From: Gordius sp. MW1
Lineage: Eukaryota > Nematomorpha > Gordioida > Gordea > Gordiidae
Direction: 5' to 3'
NCBI GenBank assembly: GCA_964036665.1
Contig: OZ038526.1
Location: forward strand, 22,754,001 to 22,818,000
DNA length: 64,000 nt
The translations under genes and the position numbers were made by a program. Positions 35,800 through 46,605 of this stretch are shown here, one piece after another. A model generated the notes under the pieces. That model was not told the DNA's origin, searched no databases, and saw only the letters and a list, made by a program, of their open reading frames with translations. Each line of letters starts with the position of its first letter. Position 1 is the stretch's first letter.

Positions 35800-36930
35800 T
35801 AGGGTGGTTGTCGCAATGGGACAAAAAAATTATAATAGTATTGTTAATGTCAGAGTATTTTGAAATTTTCAGAGCCTCCGCTGAAGAGGGGTTCTTTGTA
35901 GTGATTAGATGGGGCAAATACGTCAGTACATGTATAGTACCATGCTAAACTGAGTCCTTTTTCCCAAGCGCCTATAGTTTGGCCATCGGGTCGTTTGTTA
36001 TTCACAGAGCCTTTTAAGTTCGAACGAGGGATATCAGCTTTGGGAAAATAGTTACGTATGAGTTTGTTAACTGCGGTATGTCGAAGGTACCGGGCTTTGT
36101 TGCAATTACAGTTTAGGCAATGATGGCCATTTGATTTTATGTAATTGTTACAAAGTGAACAAGTGGAGCGGTCTATTAAAGGATTTGATGTTTCTAGAAG
36201 GTAGGCTGGACGCAAGCCGTAAAGCCCTGCTCCTGTCGAAGAGCGCTTAAAAGTACCAATATTAACAAGACTTCTGAAGTGGAGAAGTTCTGATGGGCCT
36301 GCTGAATTGGATTTGGTAAAGGCAGGTTTGGCCTTATTGGATGTTTGGCTATTAGTGATTCTAGGGTATCTTTGTTGTCTGGTGATATTTTATTATCAGA
36401 GGAAGCGATGTGAATGGCACCTTAAATGTCGCAATCATTGATTTGTGCGGTCACTATTTTTCCCCTGTATTAAGGGATAAAAGAATTTGCACTTCCTGGG
36501 TATCATAAGTTATTGGTTGACTGAATCATTGCCACTTTTAAGATTTGTTTTTACCCAACTTATAAGAAATCCAGTATATGATTTGGATGGCCTTGAAAGA
36601 ACAAGAGATGCAAAGTAAAGGAAGTTTTCAACCTCCATAATTGTTTACATTATTAGTGATTAAATGGCCTCAGAAAGTGTCTGCGATACTAGGTATCTTG
36701 CACCGTTAGGAATACGTTTTATTATTTTATTAAGGGGAAGGCTTCGAAAATTTGTTAATGTGATGTTTGAGGGGGTGTCTCTTTTGGGGATGGCTATCGG
36801 TTCCAAAATTATAGGTTTGGAGGTTTTACCTGGTTTTTCTGACCCTTTGCATCGTGCTTTATGAGATCCATGCAAGTGAATAAGTCCTGATTGTGTAAGG
36901 GAGACGTTCCTAAGGCATATAGGACAGGTT
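35800..36930 (-). mobile_element. LINE copy L4: N-terminal zinc finger plus C-terminal domain, RT deleted
   Basis: Reading leftward, a C2H2-type finger at 36928-36845 (CPICLRNVSLTQSGLIHLHG, ending SH) is followed by about 200 residues of decayed sequence. A C-terminal domain follows at 36215-35850: CSLCNNYIKSNGHHCLNC, then TAVNKLIRNYF, KRPDGQTIGAW and TCTDVFAPSN. An N-terminal C2H2 finger with a C-terminal Cys/His cluster and a PD...D nuclease-like motif is the R2-type layout. The WD of the PDG...WD pair is WY here. The entire reverse transcriptase is missing, so this is an internal deletion copy. Three tandem repeats precede it at 37020-37480. Confidence 0.75.
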
Positions 36931-37019
36931 GTTAAAAAATACGTTTTGTAAGCCTAGTCATGATCTGAGTTCTAGGCGGGATTTAAAGGTTATTTTAAAA
37001 TGTTGTAAGACCTTCAACA

Positions 37020-37480
37020 GAAGTAGGGAATGTTTAAATGTATTGGCTGTGGTATTGATTTAATAAATATATAGGAATTGTTTTGACTAAGTGGTTTTCA
37101 AAAGAAGAGATTTTACAGTTTTGTCAAGTTAACTTATTATATTTAAGTTATAAAAGGTAAGTGGTTAATTGACCTTCATCAGAATTGGGGATGTTTGAGA
37201 ATATTGGCTGTGAGATAGATTTACTGGAAATATTCAGGAATTCTTTTGAATAAGTGGTTTTTAAACAGATTACTTTTAAAGATTTTGTAAAGTTGATTAA
37301 CAATACTTTGAGCCTTAAAGAACTTAAGGTTTAAAAGCCAGTGATAATAAGTAGGGGATGTTTGAGGATATTGGCTGTGAGGTTGATTTACTTGGAATAT
37401 AGAAGGATTGTTTTGGATGAATGGTTTTTAAAATGTAAGATTACAAAAGTTTTGTAAGGTTGATCAGTACTTTGTACTAA
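37020..37480. repeat. Three tandem units of about 165 bp, probable LINE 5' UTR monomers
   Basis: Units beginning near 37022, 37186 and 37352 share GGGATGTTTGAG, ATATTGGCTGTGAG, TTGATTTACT and GTGGTTTTTAAA-like words at similar spacing. They lie immediately upstream, in the minus-strand sense, of the zinc-finger start of LINE L4, so they may be its 5' untranslated monomers. Confidence 0.7.
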
Positions 37481-38049
37481 AAAAATCTTGTCTTGTAATA
37501 ATTATATAAGTTTAAATTTTCTGTCTTCAGAGTCTGGAAATATTTGAACAAGCTACATTGGGATTTGAAAGGCTCCATACGCTCATATATTTATATTGTA
37601 CAAATTGAATATGCTTCTATTAAGTCTTGTTTGTATTTGTTATATAGGATTGAATAATCGTATGATGATAAAAGTTGACATTATTATTTCATTTGAATGT
37701 TTTAATTGATTCTCATTAATTTAAGGTTGTTATCGAATTGTAAGGTCCTTAAGGTTTGATAAAAAAAAAGCTTATAGCAAAATACAGCGGCTGCTAGTTT
37801 CCTCTTGCATTAAACACGTATAAAAATTACAAACAAAAAGATACACAATTTATATGTGAATTTTTAAATAAATTAACAGGCTTAATACAATTATCCCTGC
37901 CCATACCTCTTATTTTAACGGTTTTTTAGAAAATTTGGCGATTATCTGATATTCACATTATTGAATCTTGCTTTTTTACATTACAAGGTACTCTTATGCA
38001 CCAACTTCATTGTAAATTTTAAATTAATTTATAACCAAAGTTTTATCAA
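37481..38049. other. Upstream region of MRPL12
   Basis: AT-rich, no exon or repeat recognised; presumably holds the MRPL12 promoter. Confidence 0.35.
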
Positions 38050-38711
38050 ATGGCATATTTGCTTAAAAACACAAGACTTTTTCAAAGGTTAAAGGTCAAT
38101 ATTTTTGTCAACGAATATGTAACAGAAGCGTTACCCCTTCCCACCGCTGATAACGAAATTAAAAACTACACGCCAAAAATTATTGAAATAGTAAAGGAAA
38201 TTACAAAATTAAATTTAGTTGAAGTTTCTGATCTTAATTCTTTATTAAAAGTAATTTTTATTTTGACATAAAAATAATTGTAAAAGAAAACATTAAATAT
38301 AAAAGACACGCCTTTTGCTACCTTTGCCCAAACACCACTTAGCCAAAATTCTGCTAAGGTTTTTATAATGGTAGATATATAATAATGACTATAGGAATCA
38401 GAAGAAGCACCACAATCTCAAAAAACATCATTTACTGTTAAGTTAACACAATTTGATGAGAGCAAGAAAATTGGGATAATCAAGGAAATTAAAAACATTG
38501 TTGAAGGACTAAATTTAGTTCAAGTATATTTTTATAAGTTATTAATAAAATTCTACCAATTTGTTAAAAATTGATAATATTTTTTATAATTTAGGCCAAA
38601 AAATTTGTAGAATCCTTGCCCCAAGTAGTTAAAGCTGATTTAGGTAAAGATGAAGCTGAAAAATTAAAAGAACATTTAACCAAATTAGGAGCCACTATAT
38701 TAATTGAATAG
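38050..38711 (+). CDS. MRPL12: Mitochondrial ribosomal protein bL12m, four exons
   Basis: Exons 38050-38250, 38287-38358, 38395-38523 and 38595-38711 join to 172 codons plus a stop; all introns are phase 0 and GT-AG, only 36, 36 and 71 nt long. The N-terminal part (EIVKEITKLNLVEVSDLNSL, then LK) is the L12 dimerisation domain. KTLNIKDTP and a Pro/Ser/Gln-rich stretch form the hinge. SFTVKLTQFDESKKIGIIKE, then LNLVQAKKFVESLPQVVKAD and EAEKLKEHLTKLGATILIE, form the C-terminal factor-binding domain. bL12m forms the stalk of the mitochondrial large ribosomal subunit and recruits elongation factors. The N-terminus is basic and short of acidic residues, fitting a mitochondrial targeting sequence. 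Length is slightly below the human protein. The stretch ending at 38271 is read-through into intron 1. NUDT2 lies convergently downstream. Confidence 0.95.
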
Positions 38712-38732
38712 CTTTTTATATTAACATGTGCT

Positions 38733-38738
38733 AATAAA
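38733..38738 (+). terminator. AATAAA polyadenylation signal of MRPL12
   Basis: AATAAA lies 21 bp after the MRPL12 stop codon. In such an AT-rich sequence the hexamer is common, but the position suits a compact 3' UTR. Confidence 0.5.
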
Positions 38739-40530
38739 AATGAAATATCAATTATTCAATATATTTCTCTATTATTTTAATATTTATGCTGATAAACATG
38801 TTTCTCAGAATATTCATTACCTTAATTTTCAGGCTTTCTTTTGTCGCCTCCTTTCCTATGGCATATTTTTCTAGGATATGTTTGTTTTTCTAATTGGTGT
38901 AGCACTAAGAATTTTATATATAGTTTATAAATTTTTTTATATATAAGCCTAAATAACAATCAAGCTTATGTAAATTTATAAATCAGAGGTATAAACTATA
39001 TTTTAAATGTTATAAAGGAATATCAGTATTAATTAATTTTTGGTCACATCTATCAGTGTTATCCCAGATGTCTCACTCAATTGAATTCCAATAATCTCTC
39101 AGATTCACTTTAATACAATTTGTGTATTATTGCAAGTTTAACAGTCATTTATTAGGATATGATTGGCACACATAAATTAGCCATATTCAGAAGCAATTCT
39201 AAAGCATAATTTAAGATTATATGAAGGTTTATAATGTTGTTCTTTTTGTCCCTGGTAGTCGTTATATTTAGAATGTGAAACTGCCTTAAAAAACTTATTT
39301 AAGATAAGTTTCTTGTTTTATACAGACTAAGTAGGCTTTATTTTTTAACAAAAAACATACCTTTATTGAATAAAATTTGATTAATTGATGAGCTGGCATA
39401 GATATTGATCCAGATTGTATTTGATTTAAAAATGTATATAAAAATCTTTCATTACTTTATGCTCCTTTAAATATAATAATTCTATAATAGCTACATGGGA
39501 AGATTTTTTTATGTCTATACTATATTTTACGTCATCAAAAATATAATTCATTATCATAAATGTAATATTTTTTTATTTCTGTTAAGATATTATAACTTAG
39601 TCTATGATTATAACGGAGTATTTATAATAGGTTCAAAACAAATATGTAATTTATAAAAATAAAACCAAGCCTATAAATATAATATTACATGTAATTGATA
39701 AATATACAATATAACAAGTGGTACAAAAAAATTGTAAACATACACATTTATATATGTAAAAGCTTTAAATAAATAAATTAATATATATAGCAACATCAAA
39801 AAAATGTTAACATCATTCAGATAGTTAAAATATTTTGTAGGGTAATTTATTATCTAAATCCTTATGCTGATCATTTTTGTTTTATGATAGTTAAAAATAT
39901 GTCTTAGCTCATGCACCAATATTGGTATATAGGTTACAAAAATTAAATTAATATGAATAAAATTATAATAGCCATTAAAAAATTTTATTTTATAACTCTA
40001 CATCTGTATAATGAAAGTATAAACAATTATACATGTATCTTAAACTATCATCTGAGCAAATTTTAAGGATAAATTTTTGCTTAAATATACTTTTGATAAT
40101 GCAAAAAAGTTAATTTTAGGAAATATATTCCATTTGAATTAATTAGTCTTTTAGCTATATTGATTGAAAATATGATTTTTATCCAATCATACAAATTTGA
40201 TTATATCATCCACAACTCATTAGTTTATTAAAAATTTAAAAAATATGAATTATAATGCACAGCCTGCATCAAAAATTATCAAAGCCAATTTCAAGGATAG
40301 GGGATTGGGAGCAAAATATGCTAAAAGAATTAATTTTTTAGTGAAGAAAGTAGGCAGTTGTTCATAATTTTACCCTTTACTGTATATACAATTTTTGTTT
40401 TTTGAATTAACATTTTTAACACATTATTGTTACTATAAATTTTCATATAGATCAAAGTACATATCAAATCAAGATAACGCTATAAATATTAAGATCCATT
40501 GTGTTGCAAAAAATGTGTACAGGTTTAAAA
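38739..40530. other. Intergenic region between convergent MRPL12 and NUDT2
   Basis: 1.8 kb of AT-rich DNA without recognised exons, RNA genes or element ends. Part of it must be the NUDT2 3' UTR. Confidence 0.4.
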
Positions 40531-41046
40531 TCACACTGAACATAGTTTATTTATATATTCATTTGCCTCCTGTAATAATTGTTGCATATCCTTGAATTTA
40601 GCCAGTCTTTGAGCATCACCTAAATTTAGCCATTTATAATCTGTATGTTCTTGAGATAACGTAATAGCTTTTGTAGGATTCAAAAGATAAACAAGCCAAT
40701 AAGAAACACTTTTATCTGATCTACCCAAATTAAAAGAAGTTGGCATCACACTATAGTTTAGAACTCGACAAAACTCTTTATGCAACTTAAGATCACTGGC
40801 TTTTAACCCTGTTTCCTCTAATGTTTCTCTAAATGCTGTTTCAAATTTATCTTCTCCTTTATCCACGTGGCCTTAATAAATTTATTATGTTTACGTTGTT
40901 AATTTTAGTAGATTAAAGACATAAAAATATATTTAACCTTTTGGAGGAGTCCATAAGCCTTTTTTATAACTAGCCTCTAACAAAAGGTATTCTAAAACTT
41001 GTTCATTTTTTCGATAAACTATAAAACCAGCTGCCTCGAGCTTCAT
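40531..41046 (-). CDS. NUDT2: Nudix hydrolase, Ap4A hydrolase (NUDT2-like), two exons
   Basis: Exon 1 is 40938-41046 and exon 2 is 40531-40871, joined in frame across a 66-nt GT-AG intron to 149 codons plus a stop, close to the usual length of this family. The start MKLEAAGFIVYRKN and GLWTPPKGHV are typical of Ap4A hydrolases. The Nudix box GX5EX7REUXEEXGU is complete (GHVDKGEDKFETAFRETLEE, then TGL), split by the intron after its first base. VSYWLVYLLN and SQEHTDYKWLNLGDAQ match the substrate-binding half. The enzyme cleaves diadenosine tetraphosphate asymmetrically to ATP and AMP in the cytosol. The start codon lies 36 bp from a MITE (41082-41444), so core promoter or 5' UTR may be MITE-derived. 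A fragment starting at 40866 is only exon 2. Confidence 0.95.
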
Positions 41047-41081
41047 TTATTAGATTTGGGTCCAGTTGCAACGGGGAATCC

Positions 41082-41444
41082 AGTCAACTGAGAAACATAC
41101 AACTGAACAAAAACCACCAAATCTCACCAAACTATATCACTTCATCGTTTAAATTGACTTTAAAAGCTAACATAATAAAAAGCTATAAATAGCAAAATAT
41201 TAAACTACTTAAAGATAATGCATGAATGTGATAGATTATTTTATATTAGAGTATAAATGGATAATATTGTATTTTCTTTGTAAGGTAATAATGGCACAAT
41301 ATATATTACTCTAAGATATAAGAACTTAATAGAATATTGTATATTAGATTGTAAATTGTATAATATGTTAGCTTTTAAAGTCAATTTGATAGAGTTTGGT
41401 GAGATTAGGTGGTTTTTGTTCAGTTGTATGTTTCTCAGTTGACT
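41082..41444. mobile_element. MITE with about 85-bp inverted repeats at the NUDT2 promoter
   Basis: The left end AGTCAACTGAGAAACATACA and following 65 bp recur inverted at 41365-41444 with few differences (shared words include ACTGAACAAAAACCACC and AATCTCACCAAACT). The 363-bp element has an AT-rich centre and no coding frame. I could not identify a clear target duplication. It lies just 36 bp upstream of the NUDT2 start codon. Confidence 0.85.
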
Positions 41445-41652
41445 TTAAAGGAAACACTATAGATCACGATGCATGAATCTATCGAATAGCCGTCAAAGCA
41501 GAATGATGAAAAAGGTGCAGAAAAATATTTTTTTAGATAATGAAGATATGAGAATTAAATCTCAAATGGGGAGGGAATTTCTGATGTATTCTTAACCCTA
41601 AACCTATACTGCATAATTATAGGTTAAAACTTAAATTCTATGTTAAATCCTG

Positions 41653-41675
41653 TGTTGCGAGCTGCATTTTCATAT
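41653..41675 (+). repeat. Probable remnant of the 5' edge of a CsRn1-type LTR
   Basis: TGTTGCGAGCTGCATT and the following TTCATAT match the start of the 3' LTR at 50908 (TGTGGCGAGCTGCATTG, TTCATAT) apart from one substitution and one missing base. The right part of the same LTR appears at 46916-47010, beyond the foldback-like element. About 190 bp of LTR between the two pieces are missing. Confidence 0.55.
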
Positions 41676-42149
41676 TAGTGTTGTAAAAACGGCTGGCTGG
41701 TTTTTCCCAGCGTATTGCTAAGCTTAATTGTTGGCGTTTTTTTTCACCCAACCTTTTCAGTGTTAGGTGAATTTTCTTGGGAGGCTTTGGCGTTTTCGTA
41801 AAAAACACCCAGTTTTTTTGGGGGCACCTGGCGTTTAGGTTTGGGTGTATTAAACGGCTAAAGGGTTTGTGTGGATACTATTATTGACCTTTTGGTTTGG
41901 TTTTGGTCGTTTTGGGTTGGGCATGCAAATATACCAATTTGTTTATATTGTTCATCATATTTGTGTATTTAGATTTAGGTAATAACTTTTAATTTAAGAA
42001 AATAAAAATAATTGTATCATTACGTCACTGAGTTAAAACTTTTCCCATTGTGACGTCATAATGAAAAGTTTTATAAAATTATAGTTAATTATTATGCATT
42101 ATAGAAGTAGGTAGTGAATTAATATGTTTTATTTATAAAAAAAAAATTT

Positions 42150-42995
42150 GTGAAGATTTGCCCCCCCCCCCTTATTTTTTACCCTCTTTCTCACCTGGGG
42201 AGGAACGGCGGGCAGGTGGGGTGTTTGCCCCCCCCCCCTAATTTTTTACCCTCTTTCTGATGCGAGGGAGTAGGGGGCAGGGGGGTGTTTTGCCCCCCTC
42301 CCCCTAAATTTTTACCCTCTTTTTGATGCGAGGGAGAGGGGGGTGTTTTGTTCCTCCCCCCTTATTATTTACCCTCTTTCTGATGCGAGGGAGAGAGGGG
42401 GGGCAGGGGGTGTTTTGCCCCCCCCCTAAATTTTTATCCTCTTTCTGATGCGAGGGAGAGGGGGGGGGGCAGAGGGTGTTTTGCCCCCCCCCCCTAATTT
42501 TTTACCCTCTTTCTCACCTGGGGAGGAACGGCGGGCAGGTAGGGTGTTTGCCCCCCCCCCCCCTAATTTTTTACCCTCTTTCTGATGCGAGGGAGTAGGG
42601 GGCAGGGGGGCGTTTTGCCCCCCCCCCCCCTAATTTTTTACCCTCTTTCTGATGCGGGGGAGAGGGGGGGGGCAGGGGGGTGTTTTGCCCCCCTCCCCCC
42701 TAAATTTTTACCCTCTTTCTGATGCGAGGGAGAGGGGGGTGTTTTGCCCCCCCCCCTTATATTTTACCCTCTTTCTGATGCGAGGAAGAGGGGGGGCAGG
42801 GGGTGTTTTGCCCCCCCCCCCCCCTAATTTTTTACCCTCTTTCTCACCCGGGGAGGGGGGGGGGCATGGGGGGTGTTGTGCCCCCCCCCCTTATTTTTAC
42901 CCTCTTTTTGATGCCGGGGAGAGGGGGGGTGAACCGCCCCTCTTCTTATTTTTTACTCTCTTTCTCACCCGGGGGGGGGGGCGAAAGCCCTTTTT
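42150..42995 (+). repeat. Left G/C-run minisatellite of the foldback-like element
   Basis: About 13 units of 57-74 bp, each with TACCCTCTTTCTGATGCGAG (or CTCACCTGGGGAG), a G run, GTGTTTTGCC and a C run. Unit ends are homogeneous and the runs vary in length. Frames through this array (for example 42652-43098) are repeat artefacts. Confidence 0.9.
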
Positions 42996-43009
42996 AACCC
43001 TTTCAAAAT

Positions 43010-43290
43010 ATTTTGTGAATTTTTGCGGTCACAGTGGTGACAAATGTTATAATCAACATTTTCTATTGTTTTTTTTTGAAAATAGACTTATTATATGAAA
43101 GATGTTCTACTATTATAAAAAATATTTTGGGAAGATTTGCGGTCACAGTGGTGACAAATGTCTTAATCAACATTTTCTTTTGAAATTTATTTTTTTTTTG
43201 AAAATTGATTTATTATATGACAAAGATTTTCTAATATTCGAAAAAATATTTTTGAAGATTTGCGGTCAGCAATTGTTTTAATATACCATA
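43010..43290 (+). repeat. Three diverged units of about 120 bp
   Basis: The block GATTTGCGGTCACAGTGGTG, followed by ACAAATG, ATCAACATTTTCT and a TTATTATATGA block, starts near 43016, 43132 and 43255, the third shortened. It borders the left minisatellite on its inner side. Confidence 0.7.
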
Positions 43291-43502
43291 TCTAAATTTT
43301 TTTAATTTAACTTCATTTAAGAAATAAGCTGTATTATTAAATATAATTTTAATATGAAATTTTACCAATTTAAAAAAATTTGCCATCATGGGTAAGTAAG
43401 TTTTACTATTTAAGTTATCTGGGCATTTAATGGAAAAACTTAAGGTTTTCCAAAAAGCATATCCTTCTATTAATTACTATGCTTTCACAAGGCACACACA
43501 CT

Positions 43503-44833
43503 CAGGGTTTCTTTCAGGGGGGAGCCCGGGGGGGGGCCCCCCGGGCAATTTCAAATACCCCCCGGAGAGTTTTGATTGAAGGAAGCATGTACTCAAGTTC
43601 CATCATGAAGTCATAAATTATATTAATAGGTTTAAATTGAAATTCAATAAAGTATTTTAATTTGTTAATAAAAAATAAAATATTGGCGAAATTAAATTTT
43701 TATTACAAATCAGGTGGAAATCATTCATAGACATCATTTTTTAACATCTGTAAATCCTAATTTACAATCTTGAAAGTTACAAATTATCTCTAATTAAAAA
43801 ATATCAATAGGTAAATAAACATAAATAAATGCTTTTAGAATTATTAAATCACTATCTTACTTATAAACTTAAAAAGAATTATTATTAAAAATAGATTCTA
43901 TTGTTTGTTTTTTATTGATATAATATGCTTATTTTGAATTGCAGATGTCTGGTAAATAAAAAAGTACACTTTTACACTACTTTAGTAAAAAGGAAAAGCC
44001 TAATAAAAAAGATAGTAAATATGATTTAATTTGGAATAATTTTAATTATGTATGGGTATTTGTGTATATATAATAAGACACGAATATGTTTGTTTGTAAT
44101 AGGTAAAGATGGGACTGAATTAAAAAAACTCTTGTTTGATCCCTTACTATAGGAAATCATGGTAATTATTTTTAAGCATTAGATATTTTAAATATATATA
44201 AGTTAAAGGCAGATATTATTCTGCTTCCAGCAGTGAAATTCACATGAACTTTGAAAGAGGCAAGAAAGATTTTGGTTTTAATATAGAAGTATTATATATA
44301 TTTTCATGTTTTAGGTCAAGATGAAAATTGTAATTCTGCTGGAGTGGGGAAAACTGTCTCTTCTTTTTCTTATGATAAAAATGCTGGTAATTAAAATTAT
44401 GCAAGTTGTTTTTATTTTATTAATATATATTGATAAAAATGAGTGTATTGGCAGCTCTACTAATTGCTCAGTCTCTGAAAGTGAAAAACATGGGCAAGAT
44501 TTAAAACTTAAACCATCATATAAATTTATGATTTCATGGACATCTAAATACAAATGGCTAATTTTTGATGAAGCATTAGGTTGGGCTTTATGCTCTGTCT
44601 GTTCTCTTTACAACATACGTTTTTAAAAGAACACTTGCCCGTTAAAATATTACATGTATTTATTTAATGATTATGCGTGTATGCATCTATTTATATATCA
44701 CTTATATTACCAATAAAAATCCGTAAATATTATACAAAATGGTTTAGCAATTAAAAAAAACTTTTACCCCCCCCCCCGGAAGTTGAAAATACCCCCCCCC
44801 CCCCCCGGAGCATATTTTCTGAATAAAACCCTG
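43503..44833 (+). mobile_element. hAT relic nested in the foldback-like element
   Basis: The ends CAGGGTTTCTTTCAG and CTGAATAAAACCCTG are inverted repeats, each followed inwards by C/G runs and CCCCCGGAG-like blocks. Flanking 8-mers (CACACACT and CCAACACT) agree at 6 of 8 positions. Inside, 43945-44626 encodes pieces of a hAT transposase N-terminus. Confidence 0.65.
43945..44626 (+). pseudogene. hAT transposase N-terminal fragment with zinc finger
   Basis: From the ATG at 43945, MSGK, an in-frame TAA, then KSTLLHYFSKKEKPNKK, the Ser/Lys-rich start typical of many hAT transposases. A spliced-like segment follows near 44315 (QDENCNSAGVGKTVSS). The frame at 44440-44626 then gives PSYKFMISWTSKYKWLIFDE and ALCSVC, the start of a TTF/BED-like zinc finger (W...Y.WL..D....CSVC). 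The catalytic domain is missing, so this is a broken relic. Confidence 0.6.
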
Positions 44834-45159
44834 CCAACACTCTACGTCCTGTTGACTTAGACCTAGCGTTTACAATGCTTATAAGGATCATAAAAAATAT
44901 CGGACTTTTCTGAGTAACAAAAATGAGTTAAGCATCTTAATTTAAATTATTGCTCATTATTTAATAAGAAACTTAATTTTCTAATTGCTTATGACTTAAT
45001 TAGTAGTTGACATAATAAAAAAAAAGTTTAATTTTCATTTAATTCATTTATAATAATATGATTCGCAACTTCTACATACCTTGATATGTTGTACGTTAAA
45101 AAAGAAATGAATGTAAAATGATGTAATAAAGAGCCTAGCCAGCCCACGCCACACAATGC

Positions 45160-45219
45160 CCCCTCTCTCTCCCTTCTCGTATTGCGCATGCATTGCAATG
45201 AGAGAAGGGAGAGAGAGGG
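45160..45219. repeat. CT/AG-rich hairpin
   Basis: CCCTCTCTCTCCCTTCTC and, 24 bp later, GAGAAGGGAGAGAGAGGG form an 18-bp perfect stem, with a partly paired TATTGCGCATGCATTGCA loop. It lies in the centre of the foldback-like element. Origin unknown. Confidence 0.75.
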
Positions 45220-45569
45220 TGGATTAGTACATGAACATGTACATGCTACATGGGAGTGGTGATATGTCGAGTCGCGCGGGATGTCGTTCTCTGATATTGA
45301 AAATATAGTTTAAATATAAAATAAAAGGGACATTATATAATTAATAAGTCTTTATCTTTTACAAGAGGCGAGAAATTCAAAATATATTTGAAATTAAATT
45401 TTGTGATTAAAATTGCTATTGCCGGGAATATTTAGAGGGAGATCTGTTAGCTGTCATTAATTTAGAATGAATTAAAATATTAATTTTTAATTGAAGGATT
45501 GAATTCAAAATCTGCTCTCGAATGGCCAGATAAATCTCACTTTTTAATCGTTTTCTTTTTATTGAAAAC
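45220..45569. other. Inner unique segment of the foldback-like element
   Basis: AT-rich, no coding motif recognised; separates the hairpin from the right minisatellite. Confidence 0.35.
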
Positions 45570-46605
45570 ACCCCACCTGCACCCCTCTCCCCCGCATCAG
45601 AAAGAGGGTAAAAAATTAGGGGGGGGGGGCAAAACTACCCCCATGCCCCCCCTCTCTTCCGCATTAGAAAGAGGGTAAAAAATTAGGGGGGGGGGGGCAA
45701 AACACCCCCTGCCCCCCTTCTCCCTCGCATCAGAAAGAGGGAAAAAAATTGGGGGGGGGGAGGGCAAATCACCCCCCATGCCCCCCTTCTCCCTTGCATC
45801 AGAAAGAGGGTAAAAAATTGGGGGGGGGGCAAAACAGCCCCCATGCCCCCCCTCTCCCCCACATTAGAAAGAGGGTATAAAATAAGGGGGGGGGAGCAAA
45901 ACACCCCCATGCCCCCCTCTCCCCCACATCAGAAAGAGGGTAAAAAATTAAGGGGGGGGGGCAAAACACCCCCCTCTCCCTCGCATCAGAAAGAGGGTAA
46001 AAAATTAGGGGGGGGGCAAAACACCCTTTATGCCCCCCCCCTCTTCCCCACATCAGAAAGAGGGTAAAAAATAAGGGGGTGGGGCAAAACACCCCCTATG
46101 CCCCCCCCCTCCTCCGGATCAGAAAGAGGGTAAAAAATTAGGGGGGGGGCAAAACACCCCCCATGCCCTCTTCTCCCCCGCATTAAAAAGAGGGTAAAAA
46201 ATTAGGGGGGGGGGCAAAACACCCTCTGCCCCCCCTCTCCCTAGCATCAGAAAGAGGGTAAAAAATTAGGGGAGGGGGCAAAACACCCCCTGCCCCCCCC
46301 CCTCTTCCTCGCATCAGAAAGAGGGTAAAAAATAGGGGGGGGGCAAAACACCCCCCTCTCCCTCGCATCAGAAAGAGGGTAAAAATTTAGAGGGGAGGGG
46401 GGCAAAACACCCCCTGCCCCCCCCCCCCTCTCCCCCGCATCAGAAAGAGGGTAAAAAATTAGGGGGGGGGGCAAAACACCCCCCTGCCCCCTACTCCCTC
46501 GCATCAGAAAGAGGGTAAAAAATTAGGGGGGGGGGGCAAACACCCCACCTGCCCGCCGTTCCTCCCTAGGTGAGAAAGAGGGTAAAAAATAAGGGGGGGG
46601 GCAAA
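45570..46605 (-). repeat. Right G/C-run minisatellite of the foldback-like element
   Basis: About 15 units, the reverse complement of the left array (CAGAAAGAGGGTAAAAAATT, G run, CAAAACACCCCC, C run, CTCTCCCTCGCAT). The last unit with CCTAGGTGAGAAAGAGGG corresponds to the CTCACCTGGGGAGG units at the outer edge of the left array. Frames on both strands here are repeat artefacts. Confidence 0.9.

Noticed and set aside
35666-35863. Plus-strand 65-codon frame with MANELYLQIVMFLSYKKRFG
   Set aside because: Lies antisense to the 3' tail of LINE L4 and has no recognised motif.
42652-43098. Long Gly/Pro-rich open frame over the left minisatellite, and similar frames at 45597-46504
   Set aside because: Frames arise from G and C runs in a tandem repeat, occur on both strands and break when run length changes; no codon signal or motif.
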